DNA of 33,035 nucleotides. It comes from Tabrizicola sp. GTDB taxonomy: Bacteria; Pseudomonadota; Alphaproteobacteria; Rhodobacterales; Rhodobacteraceae. A program made the translations under genes and the position numbers. Shown in pieces: positions 9,476 through 17,237 of the stretch. The notes under the pieces were generated by a model that saw only the letters and a program-made list of their open reading frames with translations, did no database searches and was not told the origin of the DNA. The DNA is taken from NCBI RefSeq assembly GCF_016792905.1, contig NZ_JAEULP010000051.1, positions 1 through 33,035 of the forward strand. Reading direction: 5' to 3'. The number at the start of each line of letters is the position of its first letter. Positions within the stretch are counted from its first letter, which is position 1.

Positions 9476-10150
9476 ATGGCCACCGTCCTCCTGATCGACG
9501 ACGACGCCGAACTGACCCGGCTGGTCGGCGACTACCTGACGCGCGAGGGCTTCACCGTCGCGACAGCCCCGGATGGCAGCAAGGCGCTTGGCCGGATCAT
9601 CGAGACCCGCGCCGACATCGTGGTGCTCGACATCATGATGCCGGGGCCGGACGGGCTGGAAGTCCTGCGCCGCATCCGCGCCGAGACCGCCGTGCCGGTC
9701 CTGATGCTGACCGCCCGCGGCGACGAGGAGGACCGAATCACCGGCCTCGACCTCGGCGCCGACGACTACCTCGCCAAGCCCTGCTCTCCACGTGAGCTGG
9801 CCTCGCGCCTCCGCGCCATCCTGCGCCGTGCCCCATCTGAAGGTGCCACCCCTGCCCAGACCGGGCCCCTGCACCTCGACACCGTCCGCCGCACCGCCAT
9901 CTGGCGCGGAGAACCCCTGCGCCTGACCGGGGCCGAGTTCAACATCCTGGAAGTCCTCGCCGCACAGGCGGGCCGACCCGTCTCGCGCGCCGACCTGTCG
10001 CTGCAAGGCCTCGGTCGCCCCCTCGCCCCCTTCGACCGCGCCATCGACGTGCATCTCTCGACGATCCGGCAGAAACTTGGCGCCTATGACGACGGCCGCA
10101 GTCCGATCCTGAACCTGCGCGGCATCGGCTATCAGTTCGTCGAGGAATAG
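9476..10150 (+). CDS. OmpR/CpxR-type response regulator
   Basis: Cytoplasmic DNA-binding response regulator, 224 aa. The receiver domain (about 3-115) has the acidic pocket D8/D9, the phosphoacceptor D52 (VVLDIMMPGPDG), T79 and K101 in order. A C-terminal winged helix (about 130-222) ends with RAIDVHLSTIRQKLG and SPILNLRGIGYQFV, typical of the OmpR/PhoB subfamily. The ATG at 9476 directly gives the receiver start MATVLLIDDD. The sensor kinase follows after 5 bp. Divergent placement next to the RND operon suggests it controls that pump; this is inference from position. Confidence 0.95.
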   Translation: MATVLLIDDDAELTRLVGDYLTREGFTVATAPDGSKALGRIIETRADIVVLDIMMPGPDGLEVLRRIRAETAVPVLMLTARGDEEDRITGLDLGADDYLAKPCSPRELASRLRAILRRAPSEGATPAQTGPLHLDTVRRTAIWRGEPLRLTGAEFNILEVLAAQAGRPVSRADLSLQGLGRPLAPFDRAIDVHLSTIRQKLGAYDDGRSPILNLRGIGYQFVEE

Positions 10151-10155
10151 ACCCG

Positions 10156-11424
10156 ATGACCCTGCGCGTCTTCATCGTGATCTGGGGCGCGCTGGTGCTG
10201 ACGATCCTCCTGTTCGGCACGCTGGTCGCCGCCTGGGACCCTGCCCCGCCGAAGGGCGCCATGCTGGTCGGCGAACGCGCGATGATCGAACGCCAGCTTG
10301 CCCTTGTCGCCGACCGGGACGGCAGCGCAGCGGCCCTCGCGCACTGGTCGGCCATCGCCCCGGCCTATCCCGGCATCATCCTGGCCGAAGACCCCGCCTG
10401 CGCCGATGATCCGCCGGTCCGCGATGCGGCCGGAACCTGTCTGAAAGTCTCGCTCACCGACACGCCAAGCCGCTTCCTCGAAGGCCTGCGCATCCTGCTC
10501 CTGCCCCTTCTGGTGGGCTTCGCGGTCAGCGCCGCCGCCGCCCTTCTCCTCTCGCGTCACCTGACCCGGCCGATCCGCACCGTCAACGCCGCCCTGCAAC
10601 GCCTGGCCTCGGGCGATCTGGACAGCCGTATCGGCAGCGCGCTCGACGGCTCCAGCGGCGAGCTTGCCCGACTGGGCGGCGCTTTCGACCATGCCGCCGA
10701 CCGGCTGCAAAAGCTTGCCGAAGGCCGCCGCCGCCTGTTCAACGACCTTTCGCATGAAATCCGCTCGCCCCTTGCCCGCCTGCGCGCCGCCGTCGGCCTC
10801 CTGGAGGTCAGCCCCGACCGCCTGGCCGAGATGCAGCGCCAGATCGAGACCGACATCCTGCGGCTCGACAACCTGGTGCGCGACATCCTGACCCTCGCCC
10901 GCTTCGACAGCACCGAAGCGCATCCCGCCCACGTCCGGCTGGATCTGGTCGATATTCTGGAGCCGATCCTCTCGGATGCGAATTTCGAGGGGCAGCCGCG
11001 CGGGGTGGTCGTCAATTACGACGGGCCGGAGAACCTCGAACTCGCGGGCACGGCCGAGCTTCTGCACCGGGCCCTGGAGAACGTGATCCGCAACGCGCTG
11101 TCCCATTCGCCGGACGGTGGCCACGTCAGCGTTCAGGCTACCACGGGAAGCGAGGGGCTCCGGATCGACATCTCGGACGAGGGGCCCGGCGTGCCTGATG
11201 CGGACAAACCAAGGATTCTTGAGCCATTCTTCCGGCTCTCCGACGTGGCCGCGACCGGCGGCACCGGCCTTGGTCTGGCCATCGCCGCGCGAGCGATAGC
11301 TGCCCATGGCGGAACGATCGGCCTGTTCGACAACGTTCCGCGCGGCCTTCGCGTACGGGTCATCCTTCCCGCCCCCGCAGGATCGCTGCCCGTCCGCCGG
11401 ACCGACGATCCGACCACAGCCTGA
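10156..11424 (+). CDS. Two-component sensor histidine kinase (CpxA-like layout)
   Basis: Inner-membrane sensor kinase, 422 aa, partner of the preceding regulator. TM1 is residues 4-27, a short periplasmic domain spans about 28-110, TM2 is about 112-133, then a HAMP linker (about 133-185), the dimerisation/phosphoacceptor helix with H200 (NDLSHEIRSPLARL) and an HATPase domain with an N box (ENVIRNALSHSP), G1 (DISDEGPGVPD) and G2 (GGTGLGLAIAARA). The periplasmic part is small and contains two cysteines (C82, C95) in an acidic setting, a possible redox or metal-sensing feature. Signal unknown. Confidence 0.95.
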   Translation: MTLRVFIVIWGALVLTILLFGTLVAAWDPAPPKGAMLVGERAMIERQLALVADRDGSAAALAHWSAIAPAYPGIILAEDPACADDPPVRDAAGTCLKVSLTDTPSRFLEGLRILLLPLLVGFAVSAAAALLLSRHLTRPIRTVNAALQRLASGDLDSRIGSALDGSSGELARLGGAFDHAADRLQKLAEGRRRLFNDLSHEIRSPLARLRAAVGLLEVSPDRLAEMQRQIETDILRLDNLVRDILTLARFDSTEAHPAHVRLDLVDILEPILSDANFEGQPRGVVVNYDGPENLELAGTAELLHRALENVIRNALSHSPDGGHVSVQATTGSEGLRIDISDEGPGVPDADKPRILEPFFRLSDVAATGGTGLGLAIAARAIAAHGGTIGLFDNVPRGLRVRVILPAPAGSLPVRRTDDPTTA

Positions 11425-11449
11425 TCGCAAGCACTCAGGCCGGGCGACC

Positions 11450-11572
11450 TCAGACCACCGCATGCTCGTGCCGCAGGACCGGCTGCAGGGAGGCGAACGG
11501 CTGCATCACGACATCGGAAGGCAAGGAGGCCGCCAGTGGCAATCCCGCCGGATCGGGGATTGTCCGATTCAT
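11450..11572 (-). CDS. Possible small protein, 40 aa, unknown
   Basis: In the 200-bp gap between the kinase and glycosylase genes, the minus strand carries an ATG-started 40-codon frame (begins MNRTIPDPAGLPLAASLPSD, ends in LRHEHAVV). Its third codon positions are mostly G/C, as in the real genes here, and the amino-acid composition is natural. The ribosome site is poor (AGGG touching the ATG), no family is recognised, and the frame is short. It may be a real small gene, a gene remnant, or chance. Confidence 0.25.
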   Translation of the reverse strand: MNRTIPDPAGLPLAASLPSDVVMQPFASLQPVLRHEHAVV

Positions 11573-11626
11573 CCCTGAAGATCATATGATTAAGCGCACG
11601 CACAGGCTCTCGCCCCGGGGGACGGT

Positions 11627-12175
11627 TTGTTCGACCAGGATTTCCAGTTTGACTCGGACATCGTCGACCTCGCCCGCCGACTGGTCGGGACAAGGCTGCT
11701 TGTCCGGGGCGTGGGCGGAACCGTGATCGAGACCGAGGCCTATGGCCGCGACGATCCGGCCTCGCACAGCTGGCGCGGCCAGACCGCCCGCAATGCCGCA
11801 ATGTTCGGCCCGCCCGGCAGCGTCTATGTCTACCTTTCCTATGGCTGCCACCTCTGCCTGAATGTCGTGGGACGCACTGGCGAGGCTGTCCTCATCCGGG
11901 CGATCCGCCCGGAAGTCGGAGTGCCGCTGATGATGCAGCGGCGGAGCCAGTCGCCCGCCATCGCCTCGGGCCCGGGGCGGGTGGGGCAGGCGCTGGGCAT
12001 CGGGTCTGGTGACAGCGGCCAGCGCTTCGGGACGGCAGACTTCCGGCTCGACTTCGGTCCCACCGCGCCCAGGCTCCTCACCGGGCCAAGGATCGGGATC
12101 AGCCGGGCGACCGACCGGCCCTGGCGCTTCGGGCTTGCCGACACACCGGGTCTCAGCCGTCCCTTCCCGTGCTAG
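11627..12175 (+). CDS. 3-methyladenine DNA glycosylase (AAG/MPG family)
   Basis: Base-excision repair enzyme of the alkyladenine DNA glycosylase family, which removes alkylated purines. The 182-residue protein has the hallmark segments GGTVIETEAYGRDDPASHS (catalytic Glu in the ETEAY motif, residue 35 by homology), QTARNAAMFGPPGSVYVYLSYG, CLNVV, AVLIRAIRP, and GPGRVGQALGI. A TTG start at 11627 is used because an in-frame stop lies at 11591 and no ATG or GTG occurs between; a purine-rich CGGGGGA stands just upstream, and the protein then begins FDQDFQFDSDIVDLARRLVG as the family does. It stands alone and converges with the aldehyde dehydrogenase gene. Confidence 0.92.
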   Translation: MFDQDFQFDSDIVDLARRLVGTRLLVRGVGGTVIETEAYGRDDPASHSWRGQTARNAAMFGPPGSVYVYLSYGCHLCLNVVGRTGEAVLIRAIRPEVGVPLMMQRRSQSPAIASGPGRVGQALGIGSGDSGQRFGTADFRLDFGPTAPRLLTGPRIGISRATDRPWRFGLADTPGLSRPFPC

Positions 12176-12181
12176 GCGGCT

Positions 12182-12242
12182 GCCGGTCCCGCCCGGGAAC
12201 CGGCCACAGTGAACACGTCTGACCTTCACCGACCATGGTCGG
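12182..12242. terminator. Stem-loops between convergent genes
   Basis: The 85-bp gap between the glycosylase and aldehyde dehydrogenase ends contains two dyads. One is GCCGGT+CCCG paired with CGGG+ACCGGC (12182-12204, one bulged A). The other is the perfect 14-bp palindrome CCGACCATGGTCGG (12229-12242). Neither is followed by a T-tract, so they are only weak candidates for bidirectional termination. Confidence 0.35.
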
Positions 12243-12260
12243 GAACCCGGCAGTCCGCGA

Positions 12261-13691
12261 TCAGGCACCCCAGCCGACGATCCCCTTCACTTCGCAGAAG
12301 TCGTGGATGCCCCAGTCGGCATATTCCCGACCATTGCCGGATTGCTTGTAGCCCCCGAACGGGGCCGAGGTGTCCCAGTCCGGGTAGTTCAGGTTTACCG
12401 TCCCCGCGCGCAGCCGCCGGGCGACGGGCTGGGCATCGGGGACCGGACCCGCGATATAGGCGGCAAGGCCGTAGACCGTGTCATTGGCCTGGGCGATGGC
12501 GTCCTCCAGGTCGTCATAGGGCTGGATCGCCAGGACCGGGCCGAAGATCTCCTCGCGCGAGATGGTCATCGCGTTGACCACGTCGCCAAAGACCGTCGGG
12601 CGCACGAACCAGCCCCGGTTCAGCCCCGCCGGGCGGCCCGTGCCGCCGGTCACAAGTGTCGCACCCTCGTCGATCCCGGCCTGGATCAGGCGCTGGACCT
12701 TGTCGAACTGCATCTTCGAAACCAGCGGACCCATGGTGACGCTGGTATCGCGCGGGTCGCCCACCTTGATCGTCTCGGCCGCTTCCTTCGCCACCGCCAA
12801 CGCCTGCGCCTGCTTGTCGCGGGGCACCAGCATCCGGGTCGGCGCATCGCAGGACTGGCCGGTGTTCGACATCACCGCCGTGACACCGGCGGCGACAGCC
12901 GCGGCCAGATCGGCATTGGGCAGGATGATATTCGGCGACTTGCCGCCCAACTCCTGCGCCACGCGCTTCACCGTCGGCGCGGCGGCGGCAGCGATTGCCG
13001 TGCCCGCGCGCGTCGATCCGGTAAAGGATACCATGTCGACCTCGGGATGCGAGGACATGCGGGCGCCAACCTCCGGCCCCAGGCCGTGGACAAGGTTGAA
13101 GACACCCTTCGGCACCCCCGCATCATGGCAGACCTGGGCGAAAAGCGTGCCGGACAGCGGCGCGATCTCGGACGGTTTCAGCACCATGGTGCAGCCCGCG
13201 ATCAGGGCGGGCGCCACCTTGCAGGCGATCTGGTTCATCGGCCAGTTCCACGGCGTGATCAGCGCGCAGACGCCGATCCCTTCATGGACGATGCGGGTGG
13301 TTCCCCGCATGTATTCCCAGTCCATCTCCTTGGCGGCCTTGATCGTGGCCTCCATATGGACCTGGCCAGCCCAGGCCTGCGCGCCGCGCGCCCATTCGAT
13401 GGGGGCGCCCATCTCGGTGGACATGACCTGCGCGAAATCCTCGTAGCGTTCGTTGTAGACATCAAGGATGCGCTGGATCAGGGCGATGCGCTCCTTGACC
13501 GGGGTGACGGTCCAGGCGTCGAACGCGGCGCGGGCGGCCAGGATGGCGCGGTCGGCATCCTCGGTGTTGCCCAGCGCGACCTCGCAGACGATCTCTTCGG
13601 TCGCCGGGTTTTCCACGCCCATCCTCGCCTTGGAAAGCGGCTCGACCCACGACCCGTCGATGTAGAACTTCGTCATGTTTTCCGGGATCAT
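12261..13691 (-). CDS. NAD(P)-dependent aldehyde dehydrogenase family protein
   Basis: Cytoplasmic aldehyde dehydrogenase, 476 aa, oxidising an aldehyde to the acid. The family signature is complete: N149 in TPWNWP, the E247 motif QELGGKSPN, catalytic C281 in NTGQSCDAPTR, and a C-terminal EEIFGPVLAI segment. The ATG at 13691 has AGGAG seven bases upstream. A second in-frame ATG at 13676 would also fit the family, but the first has the better ribosome site. The gene stands alone between the glycosylase and mod genes, and the substrate cannot be assigned. A role oxidising alpha-ketoglutarate semialdehyde for the sugar locus in this window is possible but not supported by position. Confidence 0.93.
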   Translation of the reverse strand: MIPENMTKFYIDGSWVEPLSKARMGVENPATEEIVCEVALGNTEDADRAILAARAAFDAWTVTPVKERIALIQRILDVYNERYEDFAQVMSTEMGAPIEWARGAQAWAGQVHMEATIKAAKEMDWEYMRGTTRIVHEGIGVCALITPWNWPMNQIACKVAPALIAGCTMVLKPSEIAPLSGTLFAQVCHDAGVPKGVFNLVHGLGPEVGARMSSHPEVDMVSFTGSTRAGTAIAAAAAPTVKRVAQELGGKSPNIILPNADLAAAVAAGVTAVMSNTGQSCDAPTRMLVPRDKQAQALAVAKEAAETIKVGDPRDTSVTMGPLVSKMQFDKVQRLIQAGIDEGATLVTGGTGRPAGLNRGWFVRPTVFGDVVNAMTISREEIFGPVLAIQPYDDLEDAIAQANDTVYGLAAYIAGPVPDAQPVARRLRAGTVNLNYPDWDTSAPFGGYKQSGNGREYADWGIHDFCEVKGIVGWGA

Positions 13692-13868
13692 GGCTGTCTC
13701 CTGACAATTCCGGGCGATGTAACTCTGGAAACCTATCGCAAGCCGAAGGGGTGCTGCTAGATCAGTTTCGTAATGCCGGACTCTGTTTACGACATCGCCG
13801 ACCGGGCTTCTGTACTGAAAGCCGGGTACCGTGCCGTGACATGCCGCCGCACGGATGCCCTGTCGCCA

Positions 13869-14960
13869 TCACCATGGCGCACGTCCGACGTTCTCCTGCG
13901 CGACAGAGACCGCCTTCAGCACGGCATACACCTCGCGCCCCGGTTTCAGGTCCAGCGCGGCCACGGATCGCCTCGTCAGCCGCGCGAGCATCACCTCGTC
14001 GCCGACCCTCAGCTGGACCATCGCACCGGGGCCATCGCCAAGGTGGATCGTCCCGACCCTCGCCTGCAGGATGTTGAGCGCCGAAATGCCGGTCGGCCTC
14101 TCGGTGGCAACCATCACGTCCTGGGCAAGGATTCGCAGGCGGAGCACGGCCCCGTCCGGCACGTCCACACGCGGCAGGAACACCGGCCCGCCGCCGGTTT
14201 CCAGCCGGGTCAGACCGTCCCCTTCCTGTGCCGTGACGCGGGCTGTGATCATCGCACCGGCCTCCCGCAGTCCAAGGGTTGGCGCAATCGCAGGGTCGGA
14301 CAGGACCTCTGCCGCCGGGCCCGCGGTAACGACCCGCCCGGCCTCCATCAGGACAACCGTCGTCGCCAGACGCGCCACCTCGGCAACCGAATGGCTGACG
14401 TACAGGATCGGCAGGTTCCATTCGTCCCGCAACCGCTCCAGATAGGGCAGGATTTCCGCCTTCCGCGCCTCGTCCAGCGCAGCAAGCGGCTCGTCCATCA
14501 GCAGGATCCGCGGATTGGACAGGATCGCCCGGCCAATCGCCACCCGCTGCTTCTCTCCCCCCGAAAGGGCGCCCGGCCGCCGGTCCAGCAAGGCGCCGAT
14601 GCCCAGAAGGTCGACGATGCGGGACAGATCGGCACCCTGACCCTTCCCGGAGAACCAGCGGCCGTAAAGCAGGTTCTGCCGCACGGTCAGGTGCGGAAAC
14701 AGCCGCCCGTCCTGGAAGACATAGCCCATCCCGCGGCGGTGGGGCGGCAGCGAGATCCCGGCGTCAGTGTCCAGAAGCGTCAGGCCGTCCAGCGTGATCC
14801 GCCCCCGGTCGGGCCGAAGCAGCCCCGCCACGGCATTGACCACGGTCGATTTTCCCGACCCGGATCGACCGAACAGCGCGGTCACGCCCGACGGAGCCTC
14901 GAACACCGCATCCAGCGCGAAACTGGCAAAAGCATGCTGCAGGGCCACCGACAGCGTCAT
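13869..14960 (-). CDS. modC: Molybdate ABC transporter ATP-binding protein
   Basis: ATPase of the molybdate importer, 363 aa. Walker A GRSGSGKST (31-39), Q-loop VFQDGRLFPHLTV, signature LSGGEKQR (132-139), Walker B LLMDEP (153-158) and the H-loop YVSHSVAE are all present. The C-terminal region (about 285-350, including ISALNILQARVG and GREVYAVLKAVSV) is a TOBE/molybdate-binding domain, the mark that separates ModC from other ABC ATPases. The start overlaps the modB stop by 4 bp (ATGA). Last gene of the modE-A-B-C series; no T-tailed terminator was found after it. Confidence 0.95.
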   Translation of the reverse strand: MTLSVALQHAFASFALDAVFEAPSGVTALFGRSGSGKSTVVNAVAGLLRPDRGRITLDGLTLLDTDAGISLPPHRRGMGYVFQDGRLFPHLTVRQNLLYGRWFSGKGQGADLSRIVDLLGIGALLDRRPGALSGGEKQRVAIGRAILSNPRILLMDEPLAALDEARKAEILPYLERLRDEWNLPILYVSHSVAEVARLATTVVLMEAGRVVTAGPAAEVLSDPAIAPTLGLREAGAMITARVTAQEGDGLTRLETGGGPVFLPRVDVPDGAVLRLRILAQDVMVATERPTGISALNILQARVGTIHLGDGPGAMVQLRVGDEVMLARLTRRSVAALDLKPGREVYAVLKAVSVAQENVGRAPW

Positions 14961-15655
14961 TGCCCGGAAATCCTGCGCGCCACGGCCCGGCTGACCCATT
15001 CCGACAACAAGAGCGCCGTCATCGCCACCGCAATCGCCACCAGCACCAGCCGGAACGCCTGCGCATCGCCCCCCGGCACCTGCAGGAAGGCATAGATCGC
15101 CGAGGGCAGCGTCTGGGTCTGGCCGGGGATGTTCGACACGAAGGTGATGGTCGCACCGAACTCGCCCATCGCCTTGGCGAAGGCGAGGATCGCCCCCGCA
15201 ATGATCCCGGGCAGGATCAGCGGCAGCGTCACCGTCGCAAAGACCCACAGCCGCGGCGCCCCCAGCGTCGAGGCCGCCTGTTCCAGCTTCGGGTCAACCG
15301 ATTCGATGGCCAGCCTTATCGCCCGGACCATCAGCGGAAAGGCCATCACCGCCGCCGCCAGCGCCGCCCCGGTCCAGCGAAACGCCAGCACGATCCCGAA
15401 CCACTGGTCCAGGAACTGCCCGACATAGCCCTTCCGGCCGAAAGTGATCAGCAGGAGATAGCCGGTGACGACCGGCGGCAGGATCAGCGGCAGATGCACC
15501 AGCCCGTTCAGGACCTGCCGACCCCGGAAGTCCCAGCGCGCCAGCGCGTAGGCGACGAGGATGCCCAGGGGCAGGCTGAGCACCGTCGCCCAGACGGATA
15601 CGCGCAGCGACAGGGCCACTGCGCGCCATTCCTCCGCTGAAAGCGCCTCGAACAT
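14957..15655 (-). CDS. modB: Molybdate ABC transporter permease
   Basis: Inner-membrane permease, 232 aa, with five to six hydrophobic segments and the characteristic ModB phrases PLILPPVVTGYLLL, GAALAAAVMAFPLMVRAIRLA, and the cytoplasmic EAA-type loop EQAASTLGAPRLWVF...TLPLILPGIIAGA. Lies 21 bp after modA and overlaps modC by 4 bp, an arrangement that indicates one transcript. Confidence 0.95.
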   Translation of the reverse strand: MFEALSAEEWRAVALSLRVSVWATVLSLPLGILVAYALARWDFRGRQVLNGLVHLPLILPPVVTGYLLLITFGRKGYVGQFLDQWFGIVLAFRWTGAALAAAVMAFPLMVRAIRLAIESVDPKLEQAASTLGAPRLWVFATVTLPLILPGIIAGAILAFAKAMGEFGATITFVSNIPGQTQTLPSAIYAFLQVPGGDAQAFRLVLVAIAVAMTALLLSEWVSRAVARRISGQ

Positions 15656-15676
15656 GCATCCCGTTTCCGGGCTGCC

Positions 15677-16435
15677 TCAGTTCAGGATGGCAAAGCCCTG
15701 TGCGGTGAACTTCGCATCTGCGGCGTCCGACGACAATGCCTCGAAGAAGGCCTTGTCCGCCGCATCCGCCGCCCCGGTCAGCAGCGCCGCCGGGTAGACG
15801 ATCGGCTTGTGAGTGTCGTCCGGGAAGGTGCCGACGACGCTCACGTTCTCGTCCGCCACCGCGTCCGAGGCGTAGACGATCCCATAGGGCGCCTCGCCCG
15901 TGGAAACCAGCGCCAGAGCCGCGCGCACGTTTTCCGACTGCGCGACCGACCCCTCGACCGCCGACCAGACGCCCAGCTTCTCCAGCGATTCCTTGCCGTA
16001 TTGTCCGGCGGGAACCGAATCGACCATGGCCATCGACAGCTTGCCGTCGCCCAGGAGCGCGGCCAGATCGAAGTTCGGCCCGATCTCGACCGGGGCCACG
16101 TCCTTGCCATGTGCGACCAGCACCAGCGTGTTGCCCAGAAGGTCCTCGCGCGTGTCCGGCACGACCAGACCGGCCTTCTCGACCTCGTCCATCCAGTTCA
16201 CGGCGGCCGAGATGAAGATGTCGGCAGGCGCGCCTTCGATGATCTGCTTGGCGAGCGCATTCGACCCGGCATAGCTGATCGTGACCGTGTTTCCGGTCGC
16301 AGCCTGGAAATCCGCTGCGACGGCATCAAGCGCGTCCTTCAGCGAAGCGGCCGCGAAGACGACGACCTCTTCCGCCAGGGCGGGGGTGGCAAGCGATGCG
16401 GCAAGAATCGTAGCAAAGGCAAGGCGGCGAGTCAT
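15677..16435 (-). CDS. modA: Molybdate-binding periplasmic protein
   Basis: Substrate-binding protein of the molybdate importer, 252 aa, exported to the periplasm by an N-terminal signal peptide (MTRRLAFATILAASLATPALA, cut near residue 21). Ligand-site motifs are FAAASLKDALDAV and YAGSNALAKQI near the N terminus, then PADIFISAAVNWMD and a C-terminal GIVYASDA segment. The ATG at 16435 has GGAGGA five bases upstream. The frame is open further upstream, but that extension merely repeats the end of modE and lacks a ribosome site. Two Mo-box-like sites lie just upstream. Confidence 0.96.
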   Translation of the reverse strand: MTRRLAFATILAASLATPALAEEVVVFAAASLKDALDAVAADFQAATGNTVTISYAGSNALAKQIIEGAPADIFISAAVNWMDEVEKAGLVVPDTREDLLGNTLVLVAHGKDVAPVEIGPNFDLAALLGDGKLSMAMVDSVPAGQYGKESLEKLGVWSAVEGSVAQSENVRAALALVSTGEAPYGIVYASDAVADENVSVVGTFPDDTHKPIVYPAALLTGAADAADKAFFEALSSDAADAKFTAQGFAILN

Positions 16436-16448
16436 GGAATCCTCCAGT

Positions 16449-16472
16449 CGATATTTCCCGCCAGACATATCA
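16449..16472 (-). promoter_or_regulatory. Mo-box-like site proximal to modA
   Basis: A 24-bp imperfect dyad with left half CGATAT (16449-16454) and right half ATATCA (16467-16472), lying 13 bases before the modA start codon. Length and half-sites resemble the ModE operator known from enterobacterial modA. A position this close to the ribosome site would suit repression of modABC by molybdate-loaded ModE. Matches the neighbouring site at 16497 at 20 of 24 positions. Confidence 0.7.
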
Positions 16473-16496
16473 ATCAGGTGGCCCCGGCGTGGCAAG

Positions 16497-16520
16497 CGTT
16501 ATTTTCCGCCAGACATTTCG
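16497..16520 (-). promoter_or_regulatory. Mo-box-like site overlapping the modE stop
   Basis: Second 24-bp element, starting CGTTAT and ending CATTTCG, spaced 48 bp from the modA-proximal box. It includes the stop codon and last codons of modE. It shares the core TCCGCCAGACAT with the 16449 site apart from one base, so the two are tandem near-copies. Confidence 0.55.
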
Positions 16521-16864
16521 CTTTTCGCCTTGCCGCGCAGCAAATGTTCCAAAGCGGCAATCGAAGTCGCTGCCGCCTCTTCCGACCGGGCCACGACATC
16601 ACGGTACAGCCGAAGGACCTCGGCTCCGTGGTCGGTCAACCGCGCTCCACCGCCACCCTGGCCACCGCGCGCACTGGAAATCAGCGGCTGCGCGAAGGCC
16701 GCATTCAGTTCCTCGGCCAGCATCCAGGCGCGCTTGTAGCTCATCTTCATCTGGCGCCCGGCGGCAGCGATCGAGCCCGTCTCGCGGATGCGCTCAAGCA
16801 GTTCTGCCTTGCCCGGACCCATCATCGCCCCGTCGAACAGGATGCGCAGCTTCAACGCCGTCAT
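16499..16864 (-). CDS. modE: ModE-type winged-helix regulator, DNA-binding domain only
   Basis: A 121-residue cytoplasmic regulator matching the N-terminal DNA-binding domain of ModE: LRILFDGAMMGPGKAELLERI, the helix-turn-helix GSIAAAGRQMKMSYKRAW, and wing residues GGQGGGGARLTDHG. Full-length ModE (about 260 aa) continues with two molybdate-binding Mop/TOBE domains; here the protein stops shortly after the dimerisation helix. Adjacent modA and the Mo-boxes support the assignment. The ATG at 16864 has GAGGAG upstream, and the box at 16891 lies the same distance from it as the moeA box lies from moeA. It is unclear how this short form senses molybdate. Confidence 0.88.
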   Translation of the reverse strand: MTALKLRILFDGAMMGPGKAELLERIRETGSIAAAGRQMKMSYKRAWMLAEELNAAFAQPLISSARGGQGGGGARLTDHGAEVLRLYRDVVARSEEAAATSIAALEHLLRGKAKSEMSGGK

Positions 16865-16890
16865 GGCCCTCGCTCCTCTTCCGCCTGAGT

Positions 16891-16914
16891 CGATATTTCC
16901 TGAAATGCCTATCG
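16891..16914 (-). promoter_or_regulatory. Mo-box-like site before modE
   Basis: A 24-bp dyad with perfect outer half-sites CGATA (16891-16895) and TATCG (16910-16914), with the internal TTTCC shared by the other boxes. It begins 27 bases upstream of the modE start codon, the same distance as the moeA box from moeA, which suggests autoregulation of modE. Confidence 0.7.
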
Positions 16915-17030
16915 CTGACAAGGCCCGCGATGCGACGGACGACCGGCGCGGCCCGACATTTCCCCCACCGATGGGGCGGCACATCGCCGCGTCCGGTCGG
17001 CCCGGCACCAAAGTCCTGTTGGTGAACCGG

Positions 17031-17225
17031 ATGAATCGATATATTCCTTGGAACATGTCCCGGGAATTCGCCTTGAACACGGCTGCACCACCTGAACCCC
17101 GTGGTCTGATCCAGACGGACGACCAGCGCTTTGCGGTTTCCACGACATTCGCGCGGGACGGTCAGGCCGTTGCCCGGGTGACGGGGCGGCGCGACAGCGG
17201 TTCACGCAGGCCGAGCCGCCAGTAG
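17031..17225 (+). CDS. Possible small protein, 64 aa, unknown
   Basis: An ATG-started frame of 64 codons (begins MNRYIPWNMSREFALNTAAP) that ends 12 bp before the AcoR-like gene, on the same strand. It has a plausible but not strong G/C bias at third positions and no recognised family or clear ribosome site. Its first codons coincide with a Mo-box-like sequence (17037-17060), which argues that the stretch is regulatory rather than coding. The 374-bp gap between modE and the AcoR-like gene otherwise holds only the two boxes. Confidence 0.2.
   Translation: MNRYIPWNMSREFALNTAAPPEPRGLIQTDDQRFAVSTTFARDGQAVARVTGRRDSGSRRPSRQ
17037..17060 (+). promoter_or_regulatory. Weaker Mo-box-like site in the modE / AcoR-like intergenic region
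   Basis: Left half CGATATATTCC closely follows the other boxes; the right half ACATGTCC matches the ACATATCG-like pattern at six of eight positions. It is 178 bp before the AcoR-like gene and 173 bp before modE, so it could serve either. The least certain of the five sites. Confidence 0.4.
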
Positions 17226-17237
17226 GGAGCGTCGGAC

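Noticed and set aside
9338-10054. N-terminal extension of the outer-membrane lipoprotein through the divergent regulator gene
   Set aside because: The lipoprotein signal and ribosome site at 9337 define the start; the extension is antisense to the response regulator.
11540-11562. CAATCCC/GGGATTG stem after the sensor kinase gene as a terminator
   Set aside because: The 7-bp stem has a 9-base loop, no T-tract, and falls within the candidate small frame.
13768-13792. TCGTAA/TTACGA inverted repeat between the aldehyde dehydrogenase and modC
   Set aside because: Only 6-bp arms with a 13-base spacer, no matching site elsewhere and no clear promoter; could be chance.
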